Assembly: GCA_003427395.1 (NCBI GenBank)
Contig: BFEA01000021.1
Span: 3,971,374 to 3,993,025 of the forward strand
DNA from: Chara braunii
Taxonomy: Eukaryota > Streptophyta > Charophyceae > Charales > Characeae
Length of the DNA stretch: 21,652 nt
Reading direction: 5' to 3'
Shown here: piece by piece, positions 17,384 to 21,652 of the stretch
Layout of the letters: the number at the start of each line of letters is the position of its first letter
How positions within the stretch are numbered: the first letter of the stretch is position 1
Translations under genes and position numbers: made by a program
Notes under the pieces: generated by a model
What the model was told of the DNA's origin: nothing
Database searches by the model: none
The model's input: only the letters and a program-made list of their open reading frames with translations

Positions 17384-18253
17384 TCAAAAGTTCCAGTCCT
17401 CTATCTCATCCCTGTCCTCCTCATCACTGAAATCCTCCTCCTCGTCTAAGAACATCTCTTTCACCCCTTCCAAGAAGGTTTCCCTCGCTGCCACGTTTCG
17501 GTAAACTATCTGCCGATACACCGGACTGGGAACAAAGCCTTCGTCCGCGCTGAGGAGGTTTAATATCTCAGGTAACTCTTTCGCCCAGTTTCCTTCAAAC
17601 GGCCCTGCTTCCACCGACAATCTAAAGAAATCTTGTCTAGCACATTGGTACAGCCTCAGGGGTGTCATTGATTGGCATATACGTTCCAGTCTATTCCTGG
17701 TCCCGAAGACTGCATCCACCAGAAACGGGGGTAGTACACACCTCATCGTCCTAAGAGGACGTCTCATATTTTTCCGGTCCCCGAGTTCCACTCGCACCTC
17801 CATCCTTTCCATCTCCATTTCTGCCCGCTAACATGCCACCCATACCACTTCCCGTTCCGCCTGCCTAAACAGCTGATCCGGTGCCGTGCCCAATACTAGT
17901 CCCACTACCATTGCGTTTTCCATTTCTTGAGATAGGTAGATCCATTCTCGAGCTTCCACCGTTCCCCGAAATTCTAGGTCCATCAAGCTAGGCGAGAGTC
18001 TCGTCAGGCTGACCTCAGTCCACATTGTCTCTATCCAAAGGAACGCGTCCTTCTTGTCCAGCATCATGGTTTCATAGGCTTTTTCTAGGTCGGTCCATGT
18101 CCCTTCTTCCGAGAGAACAACAGATACCCCATCCCTTACTTCTATAGGCATTTCCGGACCACTAGAGTAGACAGGGGGCGACAACCATCGCGCCATCTTG
18201 TTTTCCCGGCGCCTATCCTGTTTTTCACATGAGAGCACCACACGGCCCTTCAT
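17384..18253 (-). pseudogene. ORF C of the same unrecognised family (one internal TAG)
   Basis: Two frames, 18253-17828 and 17818-17384, are the same frame split by one TAG (17830-17828). ATG 18253 is the first start, but ATG 18196 (ATG GCG CGA) is preferred because ORF A has the equivalent ATG GCG. From 18196 the protein has about 270 residues: GVSVVLS at 23-29, FLWIETMW at 52-59, LFRQAE at 109-114, TAG at codon 123, MEVRVELG at 132-139, LPPFLVDAVFG at 155-165, DFFRLSVEAGPFEGN at 189-203, and a tail (220-255) with YRQIVYRNVAARETFLEGV. It ends with a strongly acidic DEEEDFSDEEDRDE, absent from A and B. It lies first in the three-ORF row. Function is unknown. Confidence 0.72.
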
Positions 18254-18279
18254 GGTCAGATGGTTTGCTTATCCCTTTT

Positions 18280-18516
18280 CTAGATGAGAGTTGTTTTCAG
18301 ACCCCTCACCCGGGTCTCCCTAACTTTTCTTATCCATTTCCCAGGTGCCATTGCCCTACCATACCCCCCCCAATCGATCATGCTTAGCCGGCATTGCTTT
18401 CTCGGGGTTCCTTTTCCTCCCGACTCCTATCCATCCTCTTCCTCATGTTCTCTCACTCGTGCGGACTTAGACTTGGAGGTGAGAATAGACTTAGAAGCTC
18501 GGTCCCCATCCGCCAT
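18280..18516 (-). pseudogene. Small ORF D upstream of the ORF family (one internal TAG)
   Basis: ATG GCG at 18516 opens a frame of 78 codons ending at TAG 18282-18280, interrupted once by TAG 18429-18427 (codon 30). The first part is Ser/Lys-rich then acidic (KSARVREHEEEDG). The second contains MIDWGGYGRAMAPGKW and a basic end. The ATG-GCG start is like that of ORFs A and C, but the rest shows no similarity to them. It may be a leader ORF or chance. No family is recognised. Confidence 0.3.
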
Positions 18517-18519
18517 TCA

Positions 18520-20960
18520 TCAGGCAACTTTACAGAGGGAGGCACAAAGGAAAAACTCATGCAGACATCACACACAGGTTGGTCATCTCCGCACCGACCT
18601 TTTCCCCGGAAATGGTCTCTCCACTGTTACTATCGGCAGGGCCTTACCCCATACCTCAAGCACAACTCAACCGTCGCGAGCGCGGTACCCAGGTCTCGGC
18701 AAGGCATTCGCCCTTTCCTCCTTACCCAGAATACCCCATCCCGACTTGCCACTCGTGTACCCACCGTTAATCTCGGGAATCACCCCGCACATCTCGGTGA
18801 GGCCATTAGAGCCGGTCGTCCAGGCATTCACTTCCATCGGTCCGATAAGGAACAACTTTTCCCAAACCAAGCTACGAGAAGCTACTAATCGCCTCCGAGG
18901 TTCCCTCCTTGCCCCATACGCAATGGTCCCCCTGCTGTCTGCCGACAAGTAGCTGCCCCGCCTGAAGGTGTTTCGCATCCCGCCTGGGCAAGGTCATCGA
19001 GCCATGCTCGGACCGCTCAGGTGAGAATGTTACTAACCAGCCGACGAGACCAACTCCTGCCTGACAGTTTTGGTGGCCCGACCCCGCGCATGGAACCCGA
19101 CGAACTTCAAAGAGAACGACTTTTTGCAACCCGCATCGACTGGTGCAAACCAATCCTTTCCTTCCAAATGGCAGGACGCTCGAAATCCCACTCATGCAAT
19201 CACAAGTCCCAAGTGGGACACACATAACACAAGTGCTTTTCCCCTGGTGCCCCCAACGCTTCCTACCCATAGCTCACAATTTTTTTCTCTCGGGACAGTG
19301 CGTGCCACTCACCCCTAACTTCCATACATAGTGCCTGGTTCCTTCTCGTGAGCATCTTCAAGGTTGAGCTAGTTTGTCTTGGAGTCTAGCAACTCCTTTC
19401 ATTCCCTTATCTTCGCTTGCGTGTCCGTTCATAGGGGAGGATTGTTCCTTCTCGATTATCCTTTGTGTTCGTATGAGGTTCCTTCAAGCATTAAGTGTGG
19501 TGCATGGAGCCCGCTGGGCTTCGGAGAAAAGGAAAAAGAGCACCCATGTCGGTCGGATCACTCCGCCGCAGGATTTTCATTGGAACCCGGACTGACCCGG
19601 AATCCCAACCGCCTGCCACGTAACCGGAGCCCTTCTTTCGCACGAAGAGGAAGGGTCGACCTGCGGCTTGCCCAAGGCTTCCCCGTCCTGACGAACATCA
19701 GTCCGAGGGAAGGAGGACTAGAATCATCTCCAAGGGAGATGGCTGATCAAAAGTGCAAGCATGCATGTTCTTCCTCCAGGCCTGGCCTTGCCATGCGCCC
19801 AGCCACCTTCAAATCTGATTTCACTCAAAGGATAGAGCATACACAAGTCCTCATTCCTTGTCTTTGATTATGTACACGGTCATGCGTCGGGCACCCCCTT
19901 CGAGATCGTCAGGGTCAATTTAACCCACTGCCCGTCAGCTCCACCATTTTTGTAGGGGCCGTTCCCTGAAGGACTTTCGAGCCTCGGTCGACCCTACTGC
20001 GGGTCCCATTTGGCTCGACCCGCCCTCGCTCACGCTCAGGGCGCAGCTCGTTTGTCCCACGGGCACCCCCACCTAGTGCTTTGAGATGGATGGGGGTGGG
20101 CCTTTTGCGAGAGGGCTTTACATTGGGGGATGTAGTTCCGCTCTCGCGTCAAGATGGTAGCTCTTTGGCACTCGTGGCGTTTTCTCGATTCATTTAAGTC
20201 TGATCAGGCAATTGCTCCTTCCAATACGCAAGCAGTCCAGGAGGTTCATTGGGATCTCATCTTCTTACCGTGCGCAGGCCAAGCGTCATCGATTGGGCCA
20301 CGCACCTTTTCACTAAGCTTAGTAGCTCAAGCCATCCCCGACGGCATCCTTGGGGTGAGGCGGCGACGCTCGGACCCCTAGCCGGTATATTTTTTTACGA
20401 GAGCCACTAGCATCACATCCACCTACCCAAGACCGCCCTTAGTCTTTTCAGGCGTCGCATCGCACATGAGAGAGAGACGTTCCACGCAACCCCACACAAG
20501 CCGAGTCCATGCATCAAACACCCGCCCAAGCGCCGGCCACAACTCAACCCGCATTCACGGCTTAAGCCGGGTCCAAGTCCTTTCCCTTTGCCAATCTCCC
20601 GTCCTAGTCCTCATCCGCGGATCCAGCCCCGTCCGAATCGTCCCAAGCTACTCACCTGCGCAAGACCACATAAGAAAATGACCAATTACAATCCCCATTG
20701 GGGTCAACACATCGCCCCTTCCCGCAATCCCAAGTCCCCTTTGCCTTCCAACTCCCCGTATGAGTTCCCTTCCCTTTTCCCGCAAGCAAGCCATCCAATG
20801 GCCTTAGTCATGCAGTCCGGGAGGATGGTTGAGTCAAACTGACCTCGTCCAAAATCAGCACTCCTTTCCGCTTTTGCAAAAGCTCTCAATNGTCCCGTAA
20901 CCTTTCCCTCTTNGCGGCACAAGGGACCGNCAGCCNTTCCCTTGCCCTCGCTTTCCACCA
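18520..20960. other. No supportable gene; expected place of the 5' LTR
   Basis: Frames of 100-220 codons exist on both strands (for example + 18284-18952, - 18872-19270, + 19379-19867), but none shows a domain, a believable composition or similarity to the ORF family. If the minus-strand element includes ORFs A-D, its 5' LTR and primer-binding site should lie here. I looked for a tRNA-complementary site and for words shared with 3600-7010 and found none that were convincing. Confidence 0.4.
20891..20936. other. Four ambiguous bases
   Basis: N occurs at 20891, 20913, 20930 and 20936. They are isolated single bases, so they mark low-quality or heterogeneous positions and not a scaffold gap. 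Any frame across this stretch is unreliable. Confidence 0.98.
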
Positions 20961-21062
20961 AGTGAGGACTAAGTTCCTTTCCGTTCGTTGCCTGGCAATG
21001 TAACAGGTGAGGGTAGGGGTTAGTTACATACCATGGAGGGGAAGGGGCGGCGAAAGGTTTAG

Positions 21063-21652
21063 GGGTTAGAGAATTTTGAAGGAGTGGAGGAAGGCGGAGG
21101 AGAAGGGAGAGAAAGAGAGAGAGAGAACGAGGAGGAGAAAGAGAAAATCAAGCAGTTCTCACATCCTAATCGACCTCGCCCCCTCTTGACCTACTTCTAC
21201 CCAAGATCCCATCTACCCCCCTCCCCTTGCAACCCTCATGACTTCTGGATGGATGTAGGTGATGGAGGCGAAAGAAGGGTTGGGGGTGGTCGGTTATGGT
21301 GGATGGGTATAAGCGATGGAGGAGGAAGAAGGGTTGGGAGTGGTTGGCTATGGTGGATGGGTATAGGCGATGGAGGAAGAAGGGTTGGGAGTGGTTGGCT
21401 ATGGTGGATGGGTGTAGGTGATGGAGGTGGAAAAAGGGTTGGGAGTGGTTGGCTATGGTGGATGGGTGTAGGTGATGGAGGTGGAAGAAGGGTTGGGGGT
21501 GGTCGGCTATGGTGGATGGGTGTAGGTGATGAAGGTGGAAGAAGGGTTGGGGATGGTCGGCTATGGTGGATGGGTGTAGGTGATGGAGGTGGAAGAAGGG
21601 TTGAGGGTGGTCGGCTATGGTGGATGGGTGTAGGTGATGGAGGTGGAAGAAG
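21063..21652 (+). CDS. Possible glycine/tryptophan-rich repeat ORF (partial, unproven)
   Basis: After TAG 21060-21062 one + frame stays open to the window end, 196 codons. The first ATG in it is at 21249, at the start of the repeats. Each 54-bp unit gives 18 residues of the type MGVGDGGGRRVGSGWLWW, and the single short copy loses exactly one codon. The residues before the array are a charged GA-repeat product and a Pro-rich piece. The minus strand is open over the same repeats in a frame giving LLPPPSPTPIHHSRPPST-type units, ending at a TGA near 21238. Two open strands argue for a stop-free minisatellite more than for a gene. Listed because the frame is preserved in every copy. Confidence 0.2.
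21090..21150. repeat. Purine-rich GA/GGA microsatellite
   Basis: A stretch of almost pure A and G on the + strand with a short (GA)n run near 21115-21127 and GGAGGAGAAAGAG around 21130. It lies 100 bases before the 54-bp minisatellite. Confidence 0.8.
21247..21652. repeat. 54-bp minisatellite, 7-8 copies, running off the window
   Basis: GGATGGGTGTAGGTGATGG-like words begin at 21247, 21301, 21355, 21406, 21460, 21514, 21568 and 21622. All spacings are 54 bp except one of 51 bp, caused by loss of one GGA triplet. Copies differ by scattered substitutions. The last copy is cut by the window end. Confidence 0.97.

Larger units (their letters stand above)
7011..18516 (-). mobile_element. Degenerate Ty3/gypsy-type LTR retrotransposon with extra ORFs (boundaries uncertain)
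   Basis: The minus strand carries, in order, ORFs D, C, B and A, then gag, PR, RT, RNase H, integrase, an acidic ORF and a polypurine tract. The RT-RNase H-IN order and the D,D(35)E integrase with GPY/F tail place the core in the Ty3/gypsy (Metaviridae) group. No chromodomain is visible after the GPY/F motif. The core (8433-14973) is certain. Membership of the upstream ORFs and of the 3' ORF is inferred from shared strand, close packing and similar decay. No LTR pair, primer-binding site or target duplication was found by eye. Confidence 0.75.

Noticed and set aside
8952-18429. Reassigned UAG codon in the host
   Set aside because: gag also contains a TAA and ORF A a TGA, frameshifts are frequent, and UAG is used as the final stop elsewhere. 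Ordinary decay is the simpler explanation.
18284-19867. + strand ORFs of 222 and 162 codons as host genes
   Set aside because: No domain, competing minus-strand frames of similar length, and starts that are non-ATG or arbitrary. They could not be supported.

Overview
The window reads as nuclear DNA of a eukaryote with a large, repeat-rich genome. It is dominated by tandem repeats and one decayed Ty3/gypsy-type retrotransposon on the minus strand. I see no intact cellular gene, rRNA, tRNA or CRISPR array. The wording of the Gag zinc-knuckle region and of Pol reminds me of elements from a charophyte green alga (Chara-like). That is recollection rather than a search result, so the host assignment is tentative.

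Layout on the + strand. 1-950: a 91-bp satellite with a 182-bp dimeric higher-order period. 957-1095: a GAA/GGA purine tract. 1100-3600: pyrimidine-rich sequence without a convincing gene. It holds an 18-base T run with two perfect hairpins beside it, which look like the 3' end of a minus-strand retroposed copy, and a 51-bp minisatellite. 3600-7010: non-coding sequence with a TATA-plus-hairpin promoter-like cluster and at least five short tandem arrays. 7011-7031: a polypurine tract (minus strand). 7282-7928: an acidic ORF downstream of pol.

8433-14973 (minus): the gag-pro-pol core. Reading 5' to 3' it gives Gag capsid-like region, CCHC zinc knuckle, aspartic protease, reverse transcriptase, RNase H and integrase with a GPY/F tail. 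RT, RNase H and integrase keep their catalytic residues. Gag, PR and the integrase tail carry two nonsense codons and at least four frameshifts. The PR-to-RT junction holds a perfect U UUU UUA slippery heptamer in the correct phase for -1 frameshifting.

15431-18196 (minus), directly upstream of gag: three tandem, diverged ORFs (called C, B and A in transcription order). They belong to one family that I do not recognise. They share an N-terminal block, a C-terminal block with P-x-F-x(2)-D-x(2)-F-G and (in most copies) G-P-F-x-G-[ND], and a similar tail. ORF A carries the C-terminal block twice. Each ORF has one or two simple lesions. This is the most novel part of the window. They may be accessory genes of a very large retroelement or an independent tandem family beside it. 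I could not find a matching LTR pair by eye, so the element boundaries are open.

18520-20960 has no gene I can support and includes four ambiguous bases. The right edge (21247-21652, running off the window) is a 54-bp minisatellite that is open in one frame on each strand.
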